Shown piece after piece: positions 1-6,697 of a DNA stretch of 7,138 nt (positions within the stretch are counted from its first letter, which is position 1; each line of letters opens with the position of its first letter). The position numbers were made by a program, and so were the translations under genes. This DNA comes from Bacillota bacterium (GTDB lineage: Bacteria > Bacillota > Bacilli > Alicyclobacillales > Alicyclobacillaceae): positions 1-7,138 of the forward strand of contig JAKAXI010000094.1 of the NCBI GenBank assembly GCA_021816665.1, written 5' to 3'. The notes beneath the pieces were generated by a model that searched no databases, was not told where the DNA came from, and was given only the letters and a program-made list of their open reading frames with translations.

Positions 1-412
1 CCGGTTCCATGCCCTGGTCGATATACAACGCACCGATAAACGCCTCGAATTCATCGGCGAGCAGTTCCGGACGCTCGCGACCGCCTGACCGCTCTTCTCC
101 TTTGCCGAGCCGTACGTACTGATGGAACCCAAGACGGCGGGCAAACCGGACTAGTGCGGGCTCGCAGACAATCGCTGCCCGCATGCGCGTCAACTCGCCT
201 TCCGGCAAGTCTGGACGGGCACGGTACAGGTGGTCGCTCACGACAAGTTCGAGCACAGCATCACCGAGAAATTCCAACCGTTCATTGTCTTCCATCGCTG
301 ACTTTCGGTGTTCGTTGCGGTACGAGGCATGTGTAAATGCCTGCTTCAGCAGGGCAACAGACTGAAAAGTCACGCCAGCGCGCGCCTGAAGCTCCTCCCA
401 CTGATTCAACAT
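1..412 (-). CDS. rnc: Ribonuclease III, 5' part (truncated by window edge)
   Basis: RNase III cleaves double-stranded RNA in rRNA precursors and some mRNAs, in the cytoplasm. The visible 137 residues, read from the ATG at 412-410, are the N-terminal endonuclease domain. The family signature NERLEFLGD is at residues 43-51 and [11 protein letters not shown] at 118-128. The four metal-binding acids expected from the family are E47, D51, D120 and E123. The C-terminal double-stranded-RNA-binding domain lies beyond the window. AAGGAG at 421-426 sits 8 bases before the ATG and supports this start. The gene follows fabF by 109 bases, across a strong terminator, so it probably needs its own promoter or readthrough; I see no convincing promoter. 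Nothing looks broken. The family call is near certain. Confidence 0.96.
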   Translation of the reverse strand, partial: MLNQWEELQARAGVTFQSVALLKQAFTHASYRNEHRKSAMEDNERLEFLGDAVLELVVSDHLYRARPDLPEGELTRMRAAIVCEPALVRFARRLGFHQYVRLGKGEERSGGRERPELLADEFEAFIGALYIDQGMEP

Positions 413-470
413 AACCCCAACTCCTTATGCACAAACCACCCATCAGATCGCAGGGTCACATGGGCCTGAT

Positions 471-497
471 AAGAAAAACCCCCGGCTCACGCCGGGG
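471..497 (-). terminator. Rho-independent terminator after fabF
   Basis: Read on the minus strand, CCCCGGC (491-497) pairs with GCCGGGG (480-486) around a four-base GTGA loop, giving seven G:C pairs. It is followed by one G and then TTTTT (474-478), C and TT. It starts 25 bases after the fabF stop codon, in the right orientation to end the fab transcript. It separates fabF from rnc. Confidence 0.9.
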
Positions 498-521
498 ATG
501 CGCCAGTAAACGGCCCTGCGC

Positions 522-1763
522 CTACTCCGCGTACTTGCGGAAGATGAGCGACGCGTTGTGGCCCCCGAACCCAAACGAATTAGACATCGCCGTGTTTACC
601 GTCGCCTCTCTGGCGTGGTTCGGGACATAGTCCAGATCGCAGTCGGGATCCGGTGTTTCGTAATTAATTGTAGGTGGAATAATGCCTGCTTGAATGGTCC
701 TCAACGTCGCCACGGCTTCGACCCCACCCGCGGCACCCAGCAGGTGCCCTGTCATGGACTTGATCGAACTGATCGCAACGCGATACGCGTGTTCACCAAA
801 AGACCGTTTGACTGCCATCGTCTCAAACTTGTCATTCAAGTCTGTAGACGTTCCGTGAGCATTGATGTAGTCAATGTCAGACGGTTGCAAACCAGCGTCG
901 TCTAGCGCCATATTCATGGCCATACTTGCTCCGCGCCCTTCTGGAGCAGGCGCTGTGATGTGGTGAGCGTCACCAGTTAAACCGTAGCCGATAATCTCAC
1001 CGAGGATCGTCGCACCTCGCCCGAGCGCATGCTCAAGGTCTTCGAGAACGACGACACCTGCGCCTTCACCCATGACGAAACCGTCGCGGTGTGCGTCAAA
1101 CGGCCTCGACGCCCGCTCGGGATCATCATTGCGAGTCGACAGTGCTTTTGCGTTACTAAAGCCAGCAAGCGCTATGTCGACAATCGCTGCTTCTGAGCCG
1201 CCAGCGATCATGACGTCCGCTACACCTCGCTGAATCAGCTTGTACGCGTCGCCAATCGCATGTGAGCCGGACGAACAGGCGGTGACCGACGTGCTGTTCG
1301 GTCCGCGCGCACCAAACATGATGGAGACTTGCCCGGACGCGATGTTCGGGATCATCATCGGTACGACGAACGGACTCACGCGCTTTGGACCGCGTTCCAT
1401 CAAAACACGGTAGTTGTCCAGCAAAGTGTGAATGCCGCCAATACCCGAACCGATGTACACACCGACCCGGTCAGCGTTCTCATCCGTAATGCGAAGCCCG
1501 GATTCATTCAACGCCTGCACGCTCGCCGCCACGGCGAGCTGCGTGAATCGGTCGACGCGGCGAGCCTCTTTGTGGTCCATGTACTGTGCCGGATCAAAAT
1601 CGCGAACTTCGCCACCGATCCGGACTGGATACTCAGAAACATCAAACGCTTCAATCAAGGATACACCGGACTTACCTGCGACAACGTTGGACCAGAAGGT
1701 CGGCACGTCATTGCCGAGCGGGGTCACTACCCCTGTACCGGTAATCACGACACGTCGTGTCAT
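522..1763 (-). CDS. fabF: Beta-ketoacyl-ACP synthase II (elongating condensing enzyme)
   Basis: FabF condenses malonyl-ACP with acyl-ACP in the elongation cycle, releasing CO2. The protein has 413 residues, the usual length. The nucleophilic cysteine is C163 in TACSSGSH, with H303 in NAHGTST, K335 and H340 in KSMTGH; this is the Cys-His-His set of KAS II, at the same numbers as the E. coli enzyme. I108 matches the acyl-pocket gate residue of FabF. The C-terminal NSFGFGGHN loop is at 395-403. I chose the ATG at 1763 rather than the in-frame ATG at 1778, because the family begins close to MTRRVVITG and GGGGTGA lies just upstream of 1763. It is the last gene before the terminator at 471-497. A 143-base gap separates it from acpP. 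FabB is less likely, since this group usually carries only FabF. Confidence 0.97.
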   Translation of the reverse strand: MTRRVVITGTGVVTPLGNDVPTFWSNVVAGKSGVSLIEAFDVSEYPVRIGGEVRDFDPAQYMDHKEARRVDRFTQLAVAASVQALNESGLRITDENADRVGVYIGSGIGGIHTLLDNYRVLMERGPKRVSPFVVPMMIPNIASGQVSIMFGARGPNSTSVTACSSGSHAIGDAYKLIQRGVADVMIAGGSEAAIVDIALAGFSNAKALSTRNDDPERASRPFDAHRDGFVMGEGAGVVVLEDLEHALGRGATILGEIIGYGLTGDAHHITAPAPEGRGASMAMNMALDDAGLQPSDIDYINAHGTSTDLNDKFETMAVKRSFGEHAYRVAISSIKSMTGHLLGAAGGVEAVATLRTIQAGIIPPTINYETPDPDCDLDYVPNHAREATVNTAMSNSFGFGGHNASLIFRKYAE

Positions 1764-1852
1764 TCCTTCACCCCACATCGTTCCCCGCGGTCACGACGGA
1801 CAGGCCGATGGCCTACACCGCATACATTTACCTCTATATTCCAGAGCGCCTC

Positions 1853-1883
1853 GAATAGAAAGTCCCGGCTCTCGCTCGGGACT
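1853..1883 (-). other. Hairpin in the acpP-fabF gap (weak terminator or processing site)
   Basis: On the minus strand AGTCCCG (1877-1883) pairs perfectly with CGGGACT (1861-1867) around a nine-base loop. It begins 23 bases after the acpP stop and is followed by an interrupted T stretch, TTCTATT. Because the T stretch is poor, full termination seems unlikely. Partial termination or 3'-end protection of an acpP-only transcript would fit, given how abundant ACP is. The structure is seen in the sequence; the role is inferred. Confidence 0.55.
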
Positions 1884-1906
1884 GTCGTTGCAGCGCTATC
1901 CGTTCT

Positions 1907-2140
1907 TTATTGGTGCTGTTCGATGTATGTAACTACATCTCCTACGGTGCTGATCTTCTCAGCGTCTTCGTCAGAGATCTCCATATCGAACTCGTCTTCC
2001 AATTCCATGATGAGTTCCACGACGTCCAAGGAGTCAGCTCCCAAGTCGTCTTTGAAGGTCGCCGCCGCGACAACTTTCGATTCGTCTACCCCGAGGCGGT
2101 CGACAATGACATTTTTCACGCGTTCAAACGTATCGGACAT
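1907..2140 (-). CDS. acpP: Acyl carrier protein
   Basis: ACP carries the growing acyl chain on a 4'-phosphopantetheine arm and hands it to FabD, FabH, FabG, FabF and PlsX. The protein has 77 residues, typical of the family, and is strongly acidic. S37 in [10 protein letters not shown] (34-43) is the attachment serine. The acidic helix after it ([18 protein letters not shown]) is the usual partner-binding face. I chose the ATG at 2140-2138 rather than an in-frame start at 2191, because a full-length ribosome binding site precedes 2140 and homologues begin near MSDTFERV. It follows fabG by 25 bases, so the two are almost certainly cotranscribed. The 143-base gap downstream is the longest within the fapR-fabF run. 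Confidence 0.98.
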   Translation of the reverse strand: MSDTFERVKNVIVDRLGVDESKVVAAATFKDDLGADSLDVVELIMELEDEFDMEISDEDAEKISTVGDVVTYIEQHQ

Positions 2141-2144
2141 GCTT

Positions 2145-2153
2145 TCACCTCCT
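2145..2153 (-). promoter_or_regulatory. Perfect ribosome binding site of acpP
   Basis: AGGAGGTGA on the minus strand matches nine bases of the anti-Shine-Dalgarno sequence and lies four bases before the ATG at 2140. It fixes the short 77-residue start. It is among the strongest sites in the window, together with the rpmF site, which fits the high ACP level cells need. Confidence 0.9.
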
Positions 2154-2165
2154 GCAGTGAGTATA

Positions 2166-2906
2166 CTACATGACCATCCCGCCGTCGACATTCAAGACCT
2201 GGCCGGTGATGTAATCTGCATCGTCGGAAGCAAGAAAGCGGACGGCGCGCGCAACTTGCTCTGGCAGACCGACTGTCCCAAGCGGAATCTGCAACTGCAA
2301 ACCTTCAAGCAGATTGGCAGGCAGAGATGCAGTCATCTCTGTGCTGATGTAACCAGGGGCCACCGCGTTCACTGTGATACCGCGTGGCGCGAGTTCACGA
2401 GCTGCCGCCTTGGTCAGGCCAATCAGCCCCGCTTTCGCGGACACATAGTTTGCTTGCCCCGCGTTCCCAGTAATACCCACCACAGAACTGACGTTGACGA
2501 TGCGGCCGTAGCGCTGCTTCATCATTTGTTTTGCACCTGCGCGGATGAGGTGAAACGCCCCTTTGAGGTTGGTGTCGAGCACAGCGTCCCAGTCCTCGTC
2601 CTTCATCCGCACCAGCAGGCCATCACGCGTGATACCGGCGTTGTTGACCAGCACGTCCAAACGTCCAAACGCAGCCAACGCTGATTCTACCAACCTGCGC
2701 GCCTCTGACGCAACACTCACATTGGCCTGTTCAACAATGGCAGCTCCACCTACATCTTCTATCAGACGCGCCGTCTGCCTAGCGTCATCCTCGCGGCCCG
2801 CGAAGTTCACCACGACTGACGTCCCAGACCGCCCGAGCTCGACAGCAATCGCGCGACCAATTCCGCGCGAAGCGCCTGTCACAATCGCTACCCGTCCCGA
2901 CCCCAT
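2166..2906 (-). CDS. fabG: 3-oxoacyl-ACP reductase, NADPH-dependent
   Basis: FabG reduces 3-ketoacyl-ACP to 3-hydroxyacyl-ACP in the first reductive step of each cycle. The 246-residue protein is a classical short-chain dehydrogenase. The nucleotide-binding TGASRGIG is at residues 10-17 and NNAG at 88-91. The catalytic set is N113, S141 (SSVVG), Y154 and K158 (YVSAK). The end, NVDGGMVM, is typical of FabG. ATG 2906 is the only standard start downstream of an in-frame TAA, which lies ten codons upstream. Its ribosome binding site is poor: AGGGGG only two bases before the ATG. It lies 45 bases after fabD and 25 bases before acpP. Because it sits between fabD and acpP, FabG is a far better call than a generic dehydrogenase. 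Confidence 0.97.
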   Translation of the reverse strand: MGSGRVAIVTGASRGIGRAIAVELGRSGTSVVVNFAGREDDARQTARLIEDVGGAAIVEQANVSVASEARRLVESALAAFGRLDVLVNNAGITRDGLLVRMKDEDWDAVLDTNLKGAFHLIRAGAKQMMKQRYGRIVNVSSVVGITGNAGQANYVSAKAGLIGLTKAAARELAPRGITVNAVAPGYISTEMTASLPANLLEGLQLQIPLGTVGLPEQVARAVRFLASDDADYITGQVLNVDGGMVM

Positions 2907-2951
2907 CGCCCCCTGTCCAACATCATCTGTAGCTTATCCGGATCCCTGCTG

Positions 2952-3896
2952 CTACCGGCCAACTGCAGCCAGTGTCTCTCTGAGCGATGCTTCATCTTCT
3001 ACGTGACAGGTTAGAATTCCTCTGTCAACCTTTTTTATCAGCCCCGAGAGGACAGTACCCGGACCAAACTCCACGAAGCCCTCGACGCCAAGCCCAAGCA
3101 TGGCCCGGACGTCATCTTCAAAACGCACCGGAGAATACAGTTGACGCGACAATGCGTCGCGAATTTCGTCTGGCTGTGTGCGCAGACCTGCGTCCACATT
3201 TGCCACGACTGGCACGCCTGCCTCCTTTACATTGACAGCCGCCAGGGCCTCATCTAGTTTGCCAGCTGCGGGTTTCATCAGACTGCAGTGAAAAGGTCCA
3301 CTTACCACGAGCGGAAGTACGCGGCGTGCCCCTTTCGCCTTGGCCAACTCGCTGGCCCGTGCCACGGCCTGAGCCGTACCCGAGATCACGATTTGTGAAG
3401 GACAGTTGAGATTCGCCAGTTCAACGAGGTCCTCGCCATTTGACGATTGCGCACAAACTTCCTGCAAGGTGGCTTCGTCAAGTCCGAGAACCGCCGACAT
3501 TGCACCCTTACCAGAAGGAACTGCTTCATCCATTAATTGTCCACGTTGGTATACGAGCTGCACAGCTGTTTCAAAGTCAAGTGACCCCGCTGCTACGAGG
3601 GCTGAGTACTCGCCAAGGCTGTGCCCGGCGACCGCCACTGGCTCGGCCGCTTCTCCCGCTAGAGAGGAAAAGAGCCGCCACGCTGCCACGCTGACTGTGA
3701 GCAGTGCTGGCTGTGTGTAGTAAGTCAGCCGCAGTTCGTCTTCCGGGCCCTCGAGGAACAGTTTTGACAGTGAAAACGGGAGTGCCTCGTCTGCCGCTCG
3801 GACGGTATCTCGCACCACTTCGTACCTGTCCATCAGTTCGCGCCCCATGCCAACGTACTGCGCACCTTGTCCAGGAAAAACATATGCCAACTTCAA
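2952..3896 (-). CDS. fabD: Malonyl-CoA:ACP transacylase (TTG start)
   Basis: FabD moves malonate from CoA to ACP, supplying the extender for FabH and FabF. With the start proposed here it has 314 residues, close to the family norm of about 310. FPGQGAQ is at residues 7-13. The nucleophile S93 is in GHSLGEYSA (91-99), with R118 and H203 (GPFHC) completing the expected active site. QLYSPVRF near 252-259 is also typical. A longer reading could begin 18 codons upstream at 3950, but that would overlap the end of fabH. TTG 3896-3894 instead gives MKLAYVFPG, like homologues, and has AAGGAG ten bases upstream. It follows fabH by 26 bases and precedes fabG by 45, within one probable operon. Confidence 0.96.
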   Translation of the reverse strand: MKLAYVFPGQGAQYVGMGRELMDRYEVVRDTVRAADEALPFSLSKLFLEGPEDELRLTYYTQPALLTVSVAAWRLFSSLAGEAAEPVAVAGHSLGEYSALVAAGSLDFETAVQLVYQRGQLMDEAVPSGKGAMSAVLGLDEATLQEVCAQSSNGEDLVELANLNCPSQIVISGTAQAVARASELAKAKGARRVLPLVVSGPFHCSLMKPAAGKLDEALAAVNVKEAGVPVVANVDAGLRTQPDEIRDALSRQLYSPVRFEDDVRAMLGLGVEGFVEFGPGTVLSGLIKKVDRGILTCHVEDEASLRETLAAVGR

Positions 3897-3906
3897 ATCG
3901 ATATGT

Positions 3907-3912
3907 CTCCTT
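3907..3912 (-). promoter_or_regulatory. Ribosome binding site that decides the fabD start
   Basis: AAGGAG on the minus strand lies ten bases before the TTG at 3896-3894 and in the gap after the fabH stop. No ATG or GTG fits the family N-terminus. This site therefore supports initiation at TTG rather than at the in-frame start inside fabH. Confidence 0.75.
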
Positions 3913-3922
3913 CCGAGTCGAA

Positions 3923-4906
3923 TTACAGTCGAACAGCCGCTGCCCCCCACGTCAACCCGGCCCCAAATCCGACGAGGACAACCACATGCCCAGGTTCTGC
4001 TCGCCCTGACCGAATGGCTTCGTCGAGCGCAATCGCGATCGAGGATGCCGATGAGTTTCCGTACTTGTGAATGGTCAGGACAACTTTGTGTTCATCGAGA
4101 CCAAATCGTTTTCGCGCCGCCTCGATGATCCGAATGTTCGCCTGATGCGGAACCAAGACGTCGATCTCTTCACGGCTCAATCCGGCGCGTTCAAGGACCT
4201 TCTCTGTCGAAGAAGCCATCGCTTTGACAGCAAATTTGAACGTCTCTTGGCCTTCCATCTTCAGATAGTGCATGTGCGCATCGATCGACGCATAGCTTGC
4301 CGGCATTCGGGAGCCACCAGCGGGCATGTGCAGAAACTTCCCGCCGCTTCCATCCGCACCTAAATCGAAGGCAAGTAAGCCTCTGTCACCTTCCACAGGA
4401 CCTACGACAGCCGCACCCGCACCGTCTCCAAACAGCACGGCAGTACTGCGGTCTGTGTAGTCGACGATGCGCGAGAGAACATCGGCGGCAATCACCAGTA
4501 CGTATCGGTACTGACCCGTTGCGACAAAAGCGGACGCAACGGATAGTCCATACAGGTAACCGCTGCACGCCGCGGAAAGGTCAAAGGCAGCAGCATGCGT
4601 CGCACCGATGCGCTCTTGTACCACGCAGGCCGTGGATGGGAACATCATATCCGGAGTTACTGTCGCGACCAAAATCAGGTCAATCTCTTCAGCTCGCACG
4701 CCAGCCATCTCCAGCGCCCGCTCACTTGCTGGCACTGCAAAGTCGGAAGTCGCCTCGTCCGGCGCCGCAATTCTCCGCTCCTTAATCCCCGTGCGCGTGA
4801 CAATCCACTCGTCGTTTGTATCCACCATCTGCTCGAGATCTGCGTTGGTCAATACTCGGCTTGGCAGTGCGGATCCTGTCCCAAGAATACCGGCGCGAAC
4901 CGTCAC
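3923..4906 (-). CDS. fabH: Beta-ketoacyl-ACP synthase III (initiating condensing enzyme, GTG start)
   Basis: FabH starts the chain by condensing a short acyl-CoA with malonyl-ACP. The protein has 327 residues, a normal length. The triad is C114 (SAACSG), H254 (VPHQAN) and N284 (KYGNSSAS); DEWI at 32-35 and GDGAGAAV at 160-167 are also typical. FabH of Gram-positive bacteria usually prefers branched primers such as isobutyryl-CoA and isovaleryl-CoA. Whether this one does, or takes a cyclic primer, cannot be read from motifs alone. The start is GTG (4906-4904), with AGGAGG seven bases upstream. It lies 15 bases after plsX and 26 before fabD. In Bacillus subtilis the fabH genes lie outside the fapR-plsX-fabD-fabG operon, so its place here is a different arrangement. 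Confidence 0.97.
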   Translation of the reverse strand: MTVRAGILGTGSALPSRVLTNADLEQMVDTNDEWIVTRTGIKERRIAAPDEATSDFAVPASERALEMAGVRAEEIDLILVATVTPDMMFPSTACVVQERIGATHAAAFDLSAACSGYLYGLSVASAFVATGQYRYVLVIAADVLSRIVDYTDRSTAVLFGDGAGAAVVGPVEGDRGLLAFDLGADGSGGKFLHMPAGGSRMPASYASIDAHMHYLKMEGQETFKFAVKAMASSTEKVLERAGLSREEIDVLVPHQANIRIIEAARKRFGLDEHKVVLTIHKYGNSSASSIAIALDEAIRSGRAEPGHVVVLVGFGAGLTWGAAAVRL

Positions 4907-4921
4907 GAAAAGGCCTCCTCT

Positions 4922-5914
4922 TTACTCTTCTCTTGTCATCTGCTCGGTCAACGTGGCGAGCAACTGTCCTTTGACAAACCGTTTGGCCTGTTCCAGCGCT
5001 GTGTACCACGCCCGTTCTTTACTGCTCCCATGCGCTTTCAAACAGCCGCCGGCGACGCCGAGAAACGGAGCGCCTCCGTACTCCGCGTAGTCAAACTTAC
5101 GGCGCAGCCCAGCTAATGAAGGGCGCACCAGTGCGCCAGCCAGCTTGCTCTGCCAGCCCGACATGAAGGCACGTTTGAGTTCCGAGAACAGACCCAAACC
5201 AACACCCTCAATCGTCTTCAACACGACATTGCCAACAAATCCATCCGTCACAACAACATCGCATGTCCCGTCCAAGATGTCCCTTGCCTCGACGTTGCCG
5301 ACAAAGTTCAGACCTGACTTCTCGAGTTGGACAAACGTCTCTTTCGTCAGAGCGTTTCCTTTTCCAGGCTCAGTTCCGATATTGACGAGTCCGACGCGCG
5401 GATTGTCGACACCAAGCACACCGCGCGAGTACACCGACCCCATGCGCGCAAACTGAACCATATTCTCCACATCGGCGTCCGGATAGGCGCCGGCGTCCAG
5501 CAGAAGTACACCGCGCCCGCGAAACGTCGGCAATACGGGGGCCAACGCAGGGCGATTGATTCCTGGGATACGGCCGATCACGAACAGGCCGGCAGCCACG
5601 AGCGCCCCCGTGTTCCCGGCCGAAAGCATCGCATCCGCTTGCCCGTCGCGAACCATCTGCGCAGCCGTCACCAGCGACGAATCCTTCTTGCGCTTCACAG
5701 CGCGCACGGGTTCATCTTCTCCCGTGATCACACTCGGCGCATCAACGATCGATATATTGCCTGGTGCCGATGTCGGCCACACCGTTGCGAGAACGCGCTC
5801 TTGTCCAATCATGTAGATCTCCACATCCGGGTTCGCCCGCGCAAATTCAACACACGCGTTCACGGGTGCGCCGGGTGCGTGATCCCCGCCCATCGCATCA
5901 ACGGCTAATTTCAT
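4922..5914 (-). CDS. plsX: Phosphate acyltransferase (acyl-ACP to acyl-phosphate)
   Basis: PlsX converts acyl-ACP and phosphate to acyl-phosphate, the donor that membrane-bound PlsY uses to acylate glycerol-3-phosphate. It thus links fatty-acid synthesis to membrane lipid synthesis. It has 330 residues, the family norm. It opens with MKLAVDAMGGDHAP and has the conserved SAGNTGALVAAG at 98-109 and AHGSS near the C-terminus. There is no signal peptide or clear membrane span, as expected for a soluble or peripheral enzyme. The ATG at 5914 lies three bases after the fapR stop. Its ribosome binding site, GGAGGGTGA (5918-5926), overlaps the end of fapR, so translation of the two is probably coupled. 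fabH follows after 15 bases. Confidence 0.97.
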   Translation of the reverse strand: MKLAVDAMGGDHAPGAPVNACVEFARANPDVEIYMIGQERVLATVWPTSAPGNISIVDAPSVITGEDEPVRAVKRKKDSSLVTAAQMVRDGQADAMLSAGNTGALVAAGLFVIGRIPGINRPALAPVLPTFRGRGVLLLDAGAYPDADVENMVQFARMGSVYSRGVLGVDNPRVGLVNIGTEPGKGNALTKETFVQLEKSGLNFVGNVEARDILDGTCDVVVTDGFVGNVVLKTIEGVGLGLFSELKRAFMSGWQSKLAGALVRPSLAGLRRKFDYAEYGGAPFLGVAGGCLKAHGSSKERAWYTALEQAKRFVKGQLLATLTEQMTREE

Positions 5915-5917
5915 CCT

Positions 5918-6493
5918 TCACCCTCCAATCGAAGACAGCGGTCGGTCAATCGGTCCTTTCACGACCCAGATTACCCCGTCCAACACTGTCTCGGTACCGA
6001 CACGCGACGTCACTTGACACTTTGAGGCGCCAAACCGTCTGGCGACGACGTCCACTCTCGCCACTACAGTTTCTCCTAATCGCACCGGTGAGTAATAACG
6101 CAATTCAGTCTTAGCGGTCAGCGCGACGTCTGCATCTACCACGGCTGTAGCAAGCGAGTTGACCTGCGCAAACAACACGTGTCCGCGAACAATACCAGAC
6201 CTGGAGAACACGTGCAAAGGCGTGATCACAAGGGACGAGGAAGCGGTGCGGTTCAGTTGCAGTTCCAGTACGTCACCCACAACTTCTCGCTCCTGCAGCG
6301 ACCTGACTCCGTCTTGCCTCGCCGCCGCCACGAGGCGCGTGCGCTCTCGCACCTCAGGGATGTGCAGCGTTGCACGGTCAAGCCGGATTGTCGCGACACT
6401 CACCGCAAAGTAATCCGCCAACTGCTCATCAGTGGCAAAGGGATTCTCGGTCAGGTACCGAACCAGCGCCATTCTGCGCTCAGACTTTTTCAG
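5918..6493 (-). CDS. fapR: FapR, malonyl-CoA-responsive repressor of lipid synthesis (CTG start proposed)
   Basis: FapR binds operators in fatty-acid and phospholipid genes and leaves DNA when malonyl-CoA binds, so synthesis rises with precursor supply. The N-terminal helix-turn-helix spans about residues 21-40 (TDEQLADYF, ending TIRLDR). A linker leads to a hot-dog effector domain with HVFSRSGIVRGH (94-105) and LFAQVNS (108-114), the conserved region that contacts malonyl-CoA. An ATG at 6472 would give 184 residues but has no ribosome binding site. The in-frame CTG at 6493 adds MKKSERR, aligns without gaps to the B. subtilis FapR N-terminus as I recall it (KRERQELL...), and has GGAGAGG six bases upstream. 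It gives 191 residues, against 188 in B. subtilis. The identity is secure; the start is likely but unproven. plsX follows after three bases. Confidence 0.93.
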   Translation of the reverse strand: MKKSERRMALVRYLTENPFATDEQLADYFAVSVATIRLDRATLHIPEVRERTRLVAAARQDGVRSLQEREVVGDVLELQLNRTASSSLVITPLHVFSRSGIVRGHVLFAQVNSLATAVVDADVALTAKTELRYYSPVRLGETVVARVDVVARRFGASKCQVTSRVGTETVLDGVIWVVKGPIDRPLSSIGG

Positions 6494-6499
6494 AGGGGA

Positions 6500-6506
6500 C
6501 CTCTCC
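6500..6506 (-). promoter_or_regulatory. Ribosome binding site supporting the CTG start of fapR
   Basis: GGAGAGG on the minus strand lies six bases before the CTG at 6493-6491 and 27 bases before the ATG at 6472. It is the only purine-rich site well placed for a fapR start. An in-frame TAG at 6524-6526 rules out starts further upstream. Confidence 0.65.
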
Positions 6507-6510
6507 GTAT

Positions 6511-6527
6511 TTATGACCTGATACTAA
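6511..6527. promoter_or_regulatory. FapR operator (imperfect dyad)
   Basis: The plus strand reads TTATGACCTGATACTAA. From memory, the FapR site is a 17-base dyad close to TTAGTACCTRRTACTAA. The right part (ACCTGATACTAA) matches completely, and only the fourth and fifth bases of the left arm differ, so 15 of 17 agree. It lies 17 bases upstream of the proposed fapR start and overlaps the best -10 candidate, so bound FapR would block transcription of fapR and the genes after it. The match is seen in the sequence; binding is inferred. Confidence 0.82.
6521..6526 (-). promoter_or_regulatory. Candidate -10 element of the fapR operon promoter
   Basis: TAGTAT on the minus strand matches four of six bases of TATAAT. 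Transcription would start near 6514, leaving a short leader with the GGAGAGG site. No good -35 hexamer lies 16-18 bases upstream (TCGAGT at a 17-base spacing is weak). The overlap with the operator suits a repressed, autoregulated promoter. An alternative pair, TTAACA (6535-6540) with CATAAA 19 bases on, would start within the ribosome binding site and is less likely. Confidence 0.3.
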
Positions 6528-6586
6528 GAACTAGTGTTAAGTTACTCGAACTCCAAACAAAAAGCAAGCTGCGCTAGTGACGCTGA

Positions 6587-6632
6587 CAAAACTGAAACAG
6601 GCTGCCTAAGCAGAAATTCTGCTCAGGCAGCC
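6587..6632 (-). terminator. Rho-independent terminator after rpmF
   Basis: On the minus strand GGCTGCCTGAGCAG (6619-6632) pairs with CTGCTTAGGCAGCC (6600-6613) around an AATTT loop. This gives 14 pairs, one of them G:U (6624 with 6608). In plus-strand RNA that pair would be an A-C mismatch, so the fold favours minus-strand transcription. It is followed by TGTTTCAGTTTTG, a broken T stretch, so some readthrough into fapR is possible. It separates yceD-rpmF from the fapR operon. Confidence 0.8.
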
Positions 6633-6661
6633 CGTGGTCGCCGAGTTCAGGACATGCGGTT

Positions 6662-6680
6662 CACAGAGCGTCGCTCCGTG
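6662..6680 (-). other. Second hairpin in the rpmF 3' region
   Basis: On the minus strand CACGGAG (6674-6680) pairs with CTCTGTG (6662-6668) around CGACG, with one G:U pair that would be an A-C mismatch on the other strand. It begins 17 bases after the rpmF stop and has no T stretch after it, so it is not a terminator by itself. It may stabilise the mRNA end or be chance. Confidence 0.35.
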
Positions 6681-6697
6681 CAACCACACACAGAAAA

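Noticed and set aside
2138..2191. A longer acpP reading starting at 2191
   Set aside because: It would run through the perfect ribosome binding site and overlap the end of fabG, adding 17 residues not found in ACPs.
2656..2674. A short direct repeat (CGTCCAAA twice)
   Set aside because: It lies within fabG codons for FGRLDV and is explained by coding sequence.
1329..2684. A 451-codon open frame on the plus strand opposite fabF, acpP and fabG
   Set aside because: It begins at TTG without a good ribosome binding site and lies wholly opposite three certain genes and their gaps. The translation shows no recognisable domain. Long antisense frames are expected opposite GC-rich coding sequence.
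3894..3950. A longer fabD reading starting at 3950
   Set aside because: It would overlap the end of fabH and add 18 residues unlike the family N-terminus; TTG 3896 has a proper ribosome binding site.
5327..5908. A 193-codon plus-strand frame opposite plsX, and similar ones opposite fabH (4297-4785, 4595-5116)
   Set aside because: They mirror well-supported minus-strand genes and have no motif, ribosome binding site or promoter of their own.
6541..6586. A T-rich minus-strand run (TTTTTGTTT) as another terminator or a promoter
   Set aside because: Only a three-pair stem precedes it, and no -35/-10 pair with acceptable spacing scores better than three of six at both hexamers.
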